Assembly: GCA_032716605.1 (NCBI GenBank)
Contig: JAVRFV010002311.1
Location: 2,825,072 to 2,889,071, forward strand
Source: Paralithodes platypus
Lineage: Eukaryota > Arthropoda > Malacostraca > Decapoda > Lithodidae
Reading direction: 5' to 3'
Length of the DNA: 64,000 bases
In this document: piece after piece, positions 11,386 through 23,400 of the stretch
Numbering within the stretch: position 1 is the first letter of the stretch
How the letters are laid out: each line of letters opens with the position of its first letter
Notes under the pieces: model-generated
What the model was told of the DNA's origin: nothing
What the model saw: only the letters and a program-made list of their open reading frames with translations
Databases searched by the model: none
Made by a program: the position numbers and the translations under genes

Positions 11386-12189
11386 CTACAGGACATAGAT
11401 AGTTTATATCACTAATTTCGTGAGGATCCTTTGTAAAAATCAGATCGAGTTTAGAAGGTTCGTTATTACCCCTCATTCTTGTATTTTCCTTCACATGTTG
11501 TGCAAGTACATTTTCCGTAACCAACTCCACTAGCTGACTTCCCCAAAATCTCTGATTTGGCCCTGCATCTCCCGATTCCCAATCAACCTCACTACAGTTG
11601 AAATCTCCTACCAAGATCAATCGATTCTTCCTTAAAAGCAATCTTCTCAACGACTGAATCATATCCTCGACCATCTCCTCAAACTCCAACTCCCTCCATG
11701 CTCTGGTCTTTGGTGGCATGTAAGGTACTGCTATGTCTAGCTTTTTTCCTTCTATATCATTGAGTTCAACTGCCATTATTTCTGCCTTGTCATTATTTAA
11801 CTCCACTTGCTTTGCTGTCATAGGGTTCTTAACTAATACTGCCACGCCACCTCCCCTTTTTCCCTTTCTATCATATCTCCATATATTATATCCTTCACTA
11901 AACACTATATTGCTGTCAAAGTCCTGGTTCAGCTTTGTCTCCGTCAAACAGACTATCTGTGGTTGATCCTTTCTTAATATATCATCCAATTCTACCTTTT
12001 TACTGTTTATTCCATCTATATTAGTGTAGTAGCACAGTATATTGGAATCCTCCTCCTTGTTTCTCTTCCCTCCCTGCCTCCTATCAGGTTCACCTCCTCC
12101 TCCATCCTTTCCCTGACCTACCTCCACATTCCTGCTAGTTCTATTCTCCTCCCCCCCCCCCCTCCACAATCTCCCGCCCCTCCCTCACC
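11386..12189 (-). pseudogene. LINE ORF2 N-terminal endonuclease domain
   Basis: An apurinic/apyrimidinic-type endonuclease domain that would nick target DNA for target-primed reverse transcription. Blocks in order are CYYTNIDGINSKKVELDDI, IVCLTETKLN, GYNIWRYDRKGKRGGGVAVL, the catalytic-site block LVGDFNCSEVDWESGDAG, and SKLDLIFTKDP...DINYLCPVG. The frame is open throughout. It is cut at CPVG by the SINE-like insertion and resumes at 10953. The upstream glycine-rich lead (GGGGEENRTS) corresponds to a long C run at 12149-12162. Confidence 0.85.
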
Positions 12190-12194
12190 ATCTC

Positions 12195-13720
12195 ATACAT
12201 ACAGGACATTTAATACAGGACAAATCCCGATGGACTGGAGAGAGGCGAACATAACAGCTATATTTAAGAAGGGAAAGAGAAATGACCCAGGGAATTATAG
12301 ACCAGTCAGTTTGACAAGTGTTGTGTGTAAACTAATGGAAACGGTAATTAGAGAAGGAATAATGGATCATATGAAGTCAAACCAACTTTTCAGTGGGAGA
12401 CAGTTCGGATTCTTGCCGGGGAGGTCGACGGTACTACAGCTAATTAAGGTGGTAGATGATTGGATGCAAATTCTAGAAGATGGTGATGTAATAGACGTGG
12501 TATATTGCGATTTTATGAAGGCCTTCGATAAGGTCCCACATAAAAGGTTAATAGAGAAAGTTAGAAGCTATAATATAGGGGAGAAATGTGTGAAATGGAT
12601 AGAAGCCTTCCTGAAAGATCGGAGACAGAGGGTACTGGTGAATGGAATAGGCTCGGGGTGGAGGGAAATTACAAGTGGGGTACCTCAGGGAACTGTGTTG
12701 GGACCACTGCTGTTCGTTTTATTTATCAACGACTTGCCTGAAGTTATAACTAATGGAAGTGAGGTATACCTGTATGCGGATGACACTAACCTGTATAGAA
12801 GAGTGAGGAGTAAGGAAGATATGGGTTTGCTTCAAGGAGATGTGGAGGGCATGAAGGGATGGTCTGAGCATTGGTTAATGCCTTTTCATCCAAAAAAAAT
12901 GCAAGTACATGTGGATTGGGACCAGCAAGATAGACAAGGTAGGATACAGTATGTATGAAGCGATGGAGGAAGTGAGTGCAGAAAAGGATATAGGAGTAGT
13001 GATAGACAATAAGTTAAATTTCTCAGAACATTTAGCGGAAAAGATAAACAAAGCCAATAGAATTGTAGGGCTGATAAGGAGGACATTTGTGTCACTTGAC
13101 GAAGAAATCTTCAGGAATCTATATACAGCGCTGGTTAGGCCGCACCTGGAATATGCAAACCAGGTGTGGGCTCCATATATGGTAAAGGATATAGAAGCAG
13201 TGGAGAAAGTGCAGAGGAGAGCTAGCAAGCTGGTACCAATGTTGAAGAACACGGGCTATGAGCAGAGGTTGAGGACACTGGGGCTTCCGACACTGGCATA
13301 TAGGAGAAAGAGAGGGGATATGATAAAGACTTTTAAGATAGTGTCAGGAAAGTACGATGAGGATGTGTGTGAAGGTATCTTCTTGATGCGGGAGGGAACA
13401 AGAACGAGAGGACACTCTAAGAAAATTTACAAAGAGAGAAATAGGCTTGAGAAGGCAAAGAACTCATTTTGTGATAGAGTGGTAAATGAGTGGAACGCAC
13501 TGCCCCAGTATGTAGTCGATTCCGAATCAATAAGGGAGTTTGAAAGTAATCTTGATAAAGCATGGGGAAGACAAGATTTGAAGTTTGATTATAAAACAAA
13601 AATACAGAATAGTAAAAATGTTGCGTCTGCTACCGCCGCCGCCAACACCGTGAACGACCGCAGCAGTGCAAGTACTGGTACTGAGCTGGATACACAGGCA
13701 TAGTTTGCCTTTTTCCAGAG
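12195..13720 (+). pseudogene. 5'-truncated CR1-like LINE: reverse transcriptase and C-terminus
   Basis: The RT domain starts at MDWREANITAIFKKGKRN (12230) and carries NYRPVSLTSVVCKLME, FGFLPGRSTVLQ, motif A YCDFMKAFDKVPHKR, motif B SGVPQGTVLGPLLF and motif C YADDTNLY. A frameshift lies in the A8 run at 12892-12899, after which the coding frame continues at 12909 (AEKDIGVVIDNKLNFSEH, RPHLEYANQVWAPY, GHSKKIYKERNR) to a stop at 13703. The element is truncated just upstream of the RT. A 15-bp string, CTCCCTCACCATCTC, occurs on both sides (12180-12194 and 13801-13815). It could be a target duplication, although the right copy lies in a region with its own internal duplication. Confidence 0.85.
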
Positions 13721-13723
13721 GAT

Positions 13724-14843
13724 CTACTGTAAGAGACTGTAAGAATCTCTCCGTCCTCGGGCTGATCCACTACCTGACTCACCGTCTCCATCCCCTGCTC
13801 CTCCCTCACCATCTCTGTCTTCGGTTTGATCCACTACCTGACTCACTGTCTCCTTGTTCATTTCTCCTCGTATTTTCCGTTCTTTCTGACTCTGAGTGTA
13901 CCACTTCTTTAGTTTCCCTTCCTTTACTCTCCAAAAAAAAATCCTTTTCTCCTCATCTGACAATTTTTGATTTTCATCGTCAGCCCTTGCTTGAACTTCT
14001 CTCAACTTTTCCCTTTCCTCTATGCTTAAGTCCTTTTTCACCCTAATATGTTTCATTCCAGTACAACTATTTAGCCTCCAGCTTACAATGGTTAATGCTT
14101 CAACCACTGACCTAGATTTAAACTCTGCTTTTATCGGTCTCATCTCACCCTTTTTATATCTTCCTAGCCGTCTTACTTCGTCCAGTTCTTTCCCCCAATC
14201 ACAGCCTTCGTCTAGACACTCCAATATTTTCTTTACTTTGTCCTCATCCCTTCCCCTTCTTTCCCTCATATCTGCTAAATGTTTTTCAATGTCTCCAAAA
14301 ATTATTATGCTTTTACCTCTATCTACAGTTTCCCTCACTACCTTTTCCTTGCTCTTCAAAACCTGCACTACATTCTTCTCAAACTCTCTTTTCTCTTTTT
14401 CTCTCTCTTCCACCTGCTCCTTCATGATTTCTTCCAATGCATCCACCTTAGCATTCCCCACCCTAGTCCACTCATTTTTCTCCTCACTTATTACTCCCTT
14501 TACTTTCTCACTTAAATGGCCCTCATACTCCTTTAGCTGCTCCTTGAGTGCCATGTTCTCTGCCTCCAGCTCATCTACTTTCCTTATCACAGCATCTAGG
14601 TTAGCAATTAATGGCCCATCTGCAGTTGCTACTGAACTGGCTCCACATATTTCTGTCAGTGACTCCACCTTCACACCTATATCTCTCCTCCATAACTCCC
14701 TTCCATCTTAACAGACCCATCATCTGTCTCTTCACCACAGTCAATTGATCCTCCACTTCATTGCCCTCTGCCAGAAATCCCTCAAATTCATAGCTCTCTT
14801 CATCTCCCAATAAACTCTGCCTCCGTTTGCCTTGGCCGGCCAT
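13724..14843 (-). pseudogene. LINE ORF1 (coiled-coil nucleic-acid-binding protein), frameshifted
   Basis: Belongs with the minus-strand LINE. The N-terminus is MAGQGKRRQSLLGDEESYEF at 14843. A frame change near 14650 leads into a long frame (14674-13724). That frame has a predicted coiled coil (VDELEAENMALKEQLKEYE, followed by many heptads), then an RRM-like section (SIIIFGDIEKHLADMRER, RRLGRYKKGEMRPIKAEFK) and IRVKKDLSIEEREKL. The organisation matches L1/CR1-type ORF1 proteins, which trimerise and bind element RNA. The C-terminal coding region is tandemly duplicated (an ETVSQVVDQ-type segment at 13765-13790 and again at 13828-13853), which shifts the frame. Confidence 0.75.
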
Positions 14844-15655
14844 TGTTTATATTTATGTAGCCTACAGTTAAAAATATGCAAAACACTTAATAAAATTACA
14901 GTAAAATTAAACTACTACCTGGGATAAACCCAGGTAGCGCCGCCCCCGTTTGTGTCACCCTATCTTGAAAAAAGAATAAATGGAAAAAATAAATAGAAAT
15001 GTTTGCGAGGTCACCACGAGCAGGTGGGGTACGACTTGATTACCTTCCTAAGAAGGTAACCCAACCGAGGTGTCGCAAGTACTAGGCAAAGATGAAATTG
15101 AAAACTTTAACCGTGTTTTGGGCCTTCAGCAGTAGCAGATACGTCACCCGGAAAACTAAACCTCATTGGTTACGATACTGCCACTGCGCAAAGCAATGTT
15201 TTAACATTGTAGCTCGATAGATACTGACTTAAGTGTTGAATTATATGCGAGTGTCATCAGCTTATATCTGTGAGCCCTGACAGACAAACCTCGGTTGTGC
15301 CTAAACCAGAGGTTGTTTTTCAAGCCACCGTAAGATTTGTACTTAGGTACAAATTTCCTAAGCCTAATTTGTTCTGTGTTGGTTGTGTTTTAAAATGATA
15401 CCATGACAGATATTCCCTTTGGAGTGGAATTATAGGTAAGTATAAGATTCATATATCTATAATTCCTGACAGGTAGCCCCTGGTCGTGCCCTAGCCAGAG
15501 GTTATTTTTCAGGCCACCGTAATATTTTTACTTAGGATCAAAATTTCCTAAGCCTAATTTCCAGAAAATTTTAACCTATTTCCATTCAATGCTTCACTCC
15601 ACAATTCACTACGATACTTTCAGTATTTACTTCCAAGTTTTCCTTTAAAAGTGAA
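14844..15655. other. Non-coding stretch, probably LINE 5' leader plus a duplicated block
   Basis: No coding content. A small perfect inverted repeat (CTACCTGGG...CCCAGGTAG) lies at 14923-14938. The rest is dominated by a two-copy repeat described separately. Confidence 0.4.
15264..15561 (+). repeat. Two diverged copies of a ~109-bp block, offset ~189
   Basis: 15264-15372 and 15453-15561 share CCAGAGGTT.TTTTTCA.GCCACCGTAA and TTTCCTAAGCCTAATTT. They could be tandem promoter-like leader units of the neighbouring LINE, but this is not demonstrated. Confidence 0.7.
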
Positions 15656-16090
15656 TACATACATACATACATCAAATTTTAAGACTGAGTGTTTCACACA
15701 TAAGTGCAGTTTCAGTCTCTTGTCCTAATGGTGGCGTTCCAGGCAACCCTGTTAAGGGCTGCTTCACTTGTCAAGTTCTTGGATTTGAGATCGGCGCGTA
15801 TAGTCCGATCCCAGGTCTTCCTCGGTCCACCCCTTGGTGCAGCTCCCTCCACAATCACAGACCTGCATTTTTTCACCCAATTTTGTTCATCCATTCTCTC
15901 CACATGTCCATACCATCCCAGTCTACTTGTACGCATCACCTCACTAATACTCTTTATACCTAAACGTCTCCTCAGCTCAACATTTGTTATTCTATCCTGT
16001 AGCCTGGCCCCACACATCCATCTCACCATTCTCATCTCATTACGCTCCATTCTGTTGACATCCTCTACTTGACTGCCAGTCTGCCAGATA
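15656..16090 (-). pseudogene. 3' end of an RTE-like LINE with (ATGT)n tail
   Basis: The minus-strand frame has the C-terminal signature common to RTE-type LINEs: RMERNEMRMVRWMCG, RRLGIKSISEVMRTSRLGWY, GHVERMDEQNWVKKC and PRGGPRKTWDRTI. The 3' end is marked by a tetranucleotide repeat (ACAT on the plus strand, 15656-15673). The 5' part is missing. The family differs from the other RTE-like copies at 24869 and 43740, which end in TAGA repeats. Confidence 0.8.
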
Positions 16091-16152
16091 TGGTGACAGT
16101 CCACTCCCGAGTGCCCAGTTATGCGGGCGTCGGGCGAGCCGCGATACTGGAA

Positions 16153-16440
16153 TACCATACAACCTCAAGTTCCCGTAGTTCCCGAGTCCTTATCTCAATA
16201 AATCCCGGTTACCAGGACTGCTGAGTATGGCGAAAAGTCCCGGGTACCCAGATGGGCCGGAAATACAACAATAACACCACCATACAACCTCAAGTTCTCA
16301 AGTTTCCTAGTTCCCGAGTCCTTATCTCAATAAGGCCCGGTTACCAAGGCCCGGTTACCAGGACTACAGAGTATGGCGAAAGTCTCGAGTACCCAGATGG
16401 GCCGGAAATACAATAATAACATAGGCCTACCACCATACAA
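16153..16440 (+). repeat. Tandem repeat of ~126-153 bp, two copies and a start of a third
   Basis: Units begin ACCATACAACCTCAAGT at 16153, 16279 and 16432. The second unit contains an extra internal AAGGCCCGGTTACC duplication. There is no coding content. Confidence 0.8.
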
Positions 16441-17211
16441 CCTCAAGTATTAAGGTCATGTGATAATCATTCCCTAGACTAAAGTAAGCCTACCCAGGAA
16501 CATTAATTATTTTTTAAGAGGAAACACTATGAATGCAATAAAGTTTCCAATATACAGTACTCCATAATCTCAGGGATTAGATCTAGGCCTAGAGTATAAA
16601 TATTTGTTGGTAACATTACCTAAGGCCATGAATATGTAGGCCTACATATTAATAAATTTGGGTGATAATGAATGTTTCATTTCCCCTGGAATGTATAAAC
16701 TGAATGGATAGTTTATTTCTGTGTTACACCAACTGTTCTATGAAACTTAAAGGCGTTTAACACCACAGGCTTCCATTAGGAAACGCCACCTGTTTTTATG
16801 TTTTATTTGATATTAAACTAACCTGATTAGTACATGCTCATTGGATACAATAATACCATACAAACATAAAGTCAAACCCGAATACATACAGACTACGGCC
16901 ATCTACCCAAGCATTATAATACCGAGTGGTATTATAACACAATGCAACCGGGTCGTAACATAATACCATAAAATCGGCCAGGCTCCAGTAAGCCAGTTTA
17001 CCAAGTACTCCAACGACTGTCAAGACGACAGCACATATCACTTTACCGAGTACTCTGACGACTGTCAGGACGACAGCATATATCACAACAAAATTCTTTG
17101 GCGGGTGCCCAACCCCGAAAGGGGTTGAAATAGGGGAGCTATCCCCCCGCCAAAGGTGGCTTTCTAGGGCCTTTTCTAGCTGATGCTGAGAGGATTGGGT
17201 TCTAGTCATGT
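16441..17211. other. Intergenic sequence with a short ~48-bp tandem duplication
   Basis: Nothing gene-like. 16996-17041 and 17042-17090 are near-copies (ACCRAGTACTC...ACGACTGTCARGACGACAGC). Confidence 0.5.
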
Positions 17212-17604
17212 GGTGATGGGCTGGTCTATCAGAGTGAGAGCTGAGCAATCTCTGCCATACCCATAGCTTACTCTGACTTTTCCTTTAACTTATATATTTT
17301 CTAGATCTCAAGTGACGGCGTCTCTTCCGTGGATTGACCTCCCAATCTACCAAGATTGGAAGCCAAAGCGTCACATTTTTCCCTTGCCCCTCAACTTTCT
17401 CTTCATAATTGCTGAGGGGCACAGGGCCCTGGGTGGGGCTTTGGTTTCCCGGGCGTTTCCGCACCCTCCTCAGCCCCCCGCCATGGAGTGGCTTTGGTCA
17501 CCCAGGCTTTATTGTGGTCGGCGGGGAGGGTTCTGTGAGGGCACTCGGTTATGGCCTTGGAATTGCTCGGGGCCTTGGGGCTATTCGGCCAGGCAGCTTG
17601 GGGC

Positions 17605-17636
<32 letters not shown>
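17212..17636 (+). mobile_element. SINE-like retroposon with (AAC)n tail, copy 2
   Basis: Same head (GGTGATGGGCTGGTCTATCA), body and tail as the copy at 10954. It ends in about 11 AAC units (17605-17636). The central poly-T run of copy 1 is short here. The tail-length variation is as expected for a retroposed family. Confidence 0.85.
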
Positions 17637-17637
<1 letters not shown>

Positions 17638-20071
17638 TTCTTTTGAAAGTCTCGGTTACCCTAGGCCTAGCCTAAACAACATTTTTCCACCGGGTACCCT
17701 AAACGGACCCAAACTTTAATTTTGAGAAACAAATCAAATCCCAATATAAAAATTTAACTAGAAATTATTACCTGGTACTCTAGGTTAGGTCAGATTTTAA
17801 TAAAGAAGTCAGACCCCGTTAACTAACCCTAACAGAATTAAGATAAGTGCAAGAGCTTAAACAAGTAAGTTTTTCTAATCAGTTTAAAAAAAAAAAAAAA
17901 AAAAAAAGTGGGGGTCAATCCAGAATACCAATATTCCCGGGTAACACCATACCGCCACCACCATAAGGGTGCCAGGTGATTCAAGGCTGTGCCATACTGG
18001 GACAAGGACAATGCCAGGTCCCAGTAAAAGAAACAAATATTATTTTACCCAGTACGGTACCCTAAACTTTGTCATACTCTTAAGAAAAACAAACCAGGGT
18101 TCCAAGAAAGGAATCAAATGGAAATTCTGGCCGGTTACTCTAGGCTGGGTCATACTTACTACCATTTTAATTAAAATAAACAATACAAGGCTAATGCCCA
18201 CCTTTCGCCCCCATGGTAGACATGACCAGGTCACCTGTTGCTCCCTTCATTCGGCTAAATAACCCATATCTCTAAAGTGAGTTCACTGGGCAAAACTCTA
18301 GACATTTCCAAGTCACCTACAAAGTGTATTCTCACGATTTACATATTTTAACTAATTTCCAGGAAACAAGTGCAAGTTTCCGTCCCCTTCCTAAAAAGGC
18401 TATACTTGCCTAACAAATTTCCGGGTAATTATATCCAATTTTATCGAATATTAATTCACTAGGCTATTTCTTACATAAAAGACAACGGGAGTCGGATTAA
18501 AATAAACGGGACATAACTAGACCCTACTTTACCAAAACCTAAGTACAGTAGACCTAATAATTCCGGTATTAATTCCACCATATAATTCTGGCCCCTTGTT
18601 ATAATCTCCAGACTCAAGGAGCGACAACACTACCGGAGAAGTATCTTTTTCAACGAGTAAAACATCCCCTCCCCCTCCAAGTGACAACCACTGGAGTATC
18701 CTAACACCTTATATGTTAAGGTGAGTTCATTTGACAAATTACTGGACGTTTCTGGTTCACCGGCTAAGTGACCGTCACTATCCATATAAGCTTTGCTTAT
18801 AACAATGACCCAAAAACATATATACCCTCGGGCATATTATCTATATGGAGTTCAGTAAAATCTAACAATTCAGGTACAGTACTTTAAAAAAAAAAAAAAA
18901 AAATTTCCAAGTACCAGCAATACTAAAATAGGTAAGCTTTTTAGAATTATCTCTTCTAGAACTCCTAGCTAGTCCCCATCTCCCGACAAGAAAATGTCCG
19001 GATCTAGCAAGAAAATGACAGGTCGGTCGGCTCAGAGCCTTCCAGTACGCTCAGAGCCTTCCAGTAAAAAACGGAAGAATAATAATAATAATAATATCAA
19101 TAACATTTACTCAATTAGCTTTTACAGATTGGGTACCACATAATATGTTACAAATGTGACGGGTACCAACCGGGCTTAATCCCAACGAAGGATAGTCCAT
19201 TAAAGCCGTTAGACATACAGTATTCCCATTGGGTCCCTGGGAAATTAACAAACCACAGACATAAAAGCTACCCACCTTCGAAGTCCCAACTTACCTGACT
19301 CGCAATCAGGATTTCAAATCCTGCACCCTACACACATATCCCCAGGCCAGGGAAAATTATCTGACATGGCCGGTCACCCTGCTAATCTGTTTTCTTCGAA
19401 TAAACAAAGAATTACCTGCCTCCTCTACCGCCTTGGCTGAGCCAAGTGCTGAACATGTCATCCCCTCCCCCTCCTACCCTAGTATGGCTAGGTGATACTA
19501 CTGTATTGAACAACAGGTTTATTCAACCCCGTTGTTTTCTCTCCACCCACATTGATTCTCCCTAAAAAACTGATTCAGATGAATTCTGAAGCTGAAATAC
19601 ATAAACCCAGGAGGCTAGTTGGGCTAATTTCAAGAAATTTTTATTAAACCCGTGTAGGAATGTGGCAAGCAAACCCAACCAACATTTTTTACGCCTTTAG
19701 ATAAGACTATCCGAGATCTCAAAGTAGTTCTCTTGCTCCTTCCAGATCACAACAGGACATACCAAACACAGTTCCACTGGCTCAGGTACCTGTCCATCCT
19801 AAACAACCTGCTCGTAAAATAACAGCTCCCGATACGGGAAACAACCACCAGAGTAACACCTACGGTACGGTACTAATGCTGACACAGGTCTTCCTAATTT
19901 GGTATCAATACCAAAGTAGTGGTTTATTAAAATGGACGAGCTGAAGAATATACGTGCAAAGAAGCACAAGGCCATTTGCCGGGCATATAAAAAAAAAACA
20001 AAAAAAACAAAAAAAATCCCAATTCGATTGGGTGCGAAGTACTTTTCTTACACACAGACACCCACGGTTCC
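17637..20071. other. Non-coding region of diverged long repeats
   Basis: No plausible gene on either strand. Blocks recur in diverged form. GGTACCCTAAAC followed by a CTCTAGG..GGTCA segment occurs at 17694-17810 and again at 18053-18175. A GTGAGTTCA.T...ACTCTAGACATTTCC-like block occurs at 18277 and 18722. Poly-A runs lie at 17884-17906 and 18885-18902. It looks like an old array of tandem duplicates. Confidence 0.5.
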
Positions 20072-20463
20072 TTAACCCTTCCTACCCGGCCTGTCTTACC
20101 TAAGGACGGTCGCCCGTACCCGGGCAAAATGGCTGAAAAACGTCTAGGCCTAGGCTACCGTATTTATGTTTATTTTCACTGCTAGAACTTTCCCACTCAT
20201 CTATAATCGTAGTGCGGTTTTCAATCTGTATTTTGGCGTTGAGTAGAGCTCTGTAAGTCAACTGGTTCAGTTGTGATGACGATTTCAGTGGAGCAAATAT
20301 TGCAGAGATGTTGCCAATATGGGGGCTTTTCAGACACTAATTTCGTCTGACGTCAGAACAATAACATTGAAGAGTCTTCTCCTTCTTGTTTTCGGAGGTG
20401 CGGTGACGCAACGCTTGGGTTTGTTGACATACGTCGTACGCACGGCGTTCAGACCAAGCTTAA

Positions 20464-23400
20464 CCCTCCAGCCCCGGGGGCTATAGCTTGCGACTGTGCT
20501 GTGGTACCAGGTGTTTTGACGATCTTTGGTCTATGTTAACTCCTGTAATTCAATGAATATGGCATGTAATGTTATGAATAAAAAAGAATAATGTTCCACA
20601 AACCTTGCTCTGTCGAATGGCATTGAGTAGAGGTCTCTAGCCCCTCTGGTTGCATAATGGTGAGCGCGGGAAGACAAGTGCTTTTCGGCGGAAATTTTTT
20701 CCCACGTTCGGACGCGTCGCCCCGGCTACGACGCACCTAGCCGCTCGTCGCGCCAAAGTATTTATCTCCCTTAGACGATTTTCGTGTTTGATATTGAGAA
20801 TGTGATGTTTATTTGATATTTTTATAGTTATTTTGAGGCCAATTATATAAAGTATGTTTATTAGGGTATCACTGTCACTGATATTGCTCATTTTCATTCG
20901 ATACCGTACATTTTATTAGTAATTGAGGTAGGTTATTGTTATATTAGGCACTGATTATTCGTTATTACAGGTTTATTATACTTTGGCCATCAAGTATTGT
21001 GTCTTGTGTCACTTTCACTTTGATAAATATGCTTTAGAGAGTGTCACTGTCACTGATAATGCTCATTTTCACTCGATACCGTACATTTTATTAGTAATTG
21101 AGGTAGGTTATTGTTGTATTAGGCACTGATTATTCGTTATCACAGGTGTTTATTATACTTTGGCCATCAAATATTAGGTCTTGTGTCACTTTCACTTAGT
21201 TATATGCTTTGTAAACGTTTTATATACAATTTATTGTCTTTTTTCACTGATTTATATATTTCTATAGGTTCTAATCATATGAATGTCACTTGGTATATAC
21301 ATGTGTCACTTTCACATATTATTATGGTGTAATTGTATTTGTATCAATTTTCTCATAATACATGACTTTTGTATAACAATAAATTGGTTTTCTTCCACTT
21401 TTTGCCTATATATATAGTGTACATATTGTCATTTTATTTGGCACTTTCAGTATGATTATTAGAACTCCAGCTTGGAGTGGTAATCAAAGAAGCACCCTAA
21501 AGCACAGAGTGCCACCTTGCACTCCACACACTCCATGGTGGACTTTTTACCTGACCTCGGCCTCACCCTGCTGTTGTAGCAGACATGGCACCGCTTCTGC
21601 TGTGTTCTTCCTGATTCATTCTGAGGCAGGGAACCAAGCCTGTGCCTAATCAAGTATTGAGCACACTGCAAGCGGTCAATAACGGCGGGCCCAGGATGTG
21701 CCACTGCCCTCTGTGGCGTAGCATACTTCTCCAGGAGCTCCGTCAACACCTGCTTTTGGAACCTCCGCAGGCTATTGAACTTCATGGGTGTGTTCACATT
21801 CCGAAGCTTGTATATATTGTAGGCATTCAGAACTGACATGTCCACCATATGCAGAAAGAACTTTTTGTACCATCTGCACGAGGTACGCAGGCAGTCAATG
21901 AAGCCTATCTGCATGTCGGACTTGTCCACCAGCCTCATGTTGATATTGTAGTCCAGGACAGCATCGGGCTTGGTCACCCTGGCCTGGGTGCGGCGATCCA
22001 CCTTGCCAGTCTCCACCATTTCCCCCTTGTGGATGGTGGTCAGGAGGTTGACCTTCCGCTGGTCGTGCCAGTGGATAACCAGAATGGGCCCCGACTTCTT
22101 CTTGAACACATCACCTTTTTTGGTCTTTGGAGGGAAAGGTGGCATGCCCTTCCTTTTCCCTCGTACTGTGCCTACAGTTCCCGTCTTGCGCTCATGCAGG
22201 TACTGTGAGAGAGTGGGGGACGTGTAATAGTTGTCCGTGTAGAGGACGTGATTCTTGTGAAAGTAGCGGTCCATCATGGCTTGCACCACTGCTCCGCCAA
22301 AGCCAATGAGGGGGTCCACAAGCAAGTCCCCTTCCTTCCCGCTGTAGACCAGGAAGTCCAGGACATAGCCAGTTTGGCAGTCGCACAGCACAAAGAATTT
22401 TATGCCAAAGCGATGTCTTTTTGAGGGGATGTACTGCCGGAAGCTGAGTTTTCCCCGGAACAGCACAAGAGACTCATCAATGACGACCTTGCGGAAGGGC
22501 TTGAAGTAGGAGGTGAAGCGTTCTCATCATCTCGTACAACGTCCTAATCTTCCACAGCTTGTCTGGGAGGTGGACGTCAAGGTTGGTGACAAGATGGAGC
22601 GCTGCGAGGATATCAAGGTACCGGTCGCGAGACATATATTTCCCGAAGGCAGGGGTGGATATGAGATCATTGGTGATCCAATAGTCAGGCAACCTATGCT
22701 TCTTGACATGAGGCATTAGCATGGTGAGTGCCAGGAACACCATGAACTCTTTATGAGTCACTGGGGTCCACTGCCTCATGTGGCCCTTGGTCACCTTGCC
22801 CAAAAAGTGGACCTGGTATTGGTGCTGCTTATTTGTCTCTTTGACAACATAGCCTACCACCTCCTCATCAAAGAAGGCCTCAAATAGTTCGTGTGGTGGA
22901 GCATTGGGGGGCCTGCAGGAAAATTGGGGGTAATGCCTGAACCCTCCAGTACCTCATCAAAAGCTGGCACATCAGGGTTGTATCCATCCCCATCAACTAC
23001 GTCTTGCCACTGAAAAACGTAGAAAAAACGCAGCTGGTGGCCCAGCACGCCCACGGCCAACTCGGGAGGCGCGCGCCCTAGGGCGGCGAGGGCGTCGGTC
23101 AGGGCGTCGGCCAGCACGACGGGCAGCACGACGCCCGTCCAAGCGGATGGGTCTAGGGCTGTCGATGTCCATATAGTCATCGTCAGAGTGGTCATCTTGC
23201 CCTGACGGTGGACCTATGTAATCATGGCCAGAGTCTTCAGAGAGGTGCCCTTCATCATCAGTGGCCCCCACATAATCTGGCGGGGAACGAGTGATGCGTG
23301 GGCGGCGTGCGGGTGGGCGAGGTGGGGAAGGAGTGGCAGGTGAGGCTATGTCACCCCGAGGTCCTGGGCTCCTTGGCCGGCGACGAGTGACAGAAATTAA

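Larger units (their letters stand above)
10104..14843 (-). mobile_element. CR1-like LINE (-) split by two later insertions
   Basis: Pieces on the minus strand read in order: ORF1 (14843-13724), endonuclease (12189-11386) and linker plus RT start (10953-10104). They form one LINE interrupted by a plus-strand LINE (about 12195-13720) and a SINE-like copy (10954-11385). The RT is cut off at the Penelope-like element, and its downstream two-thirds are not found on the other side. Confidence 0.8.
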
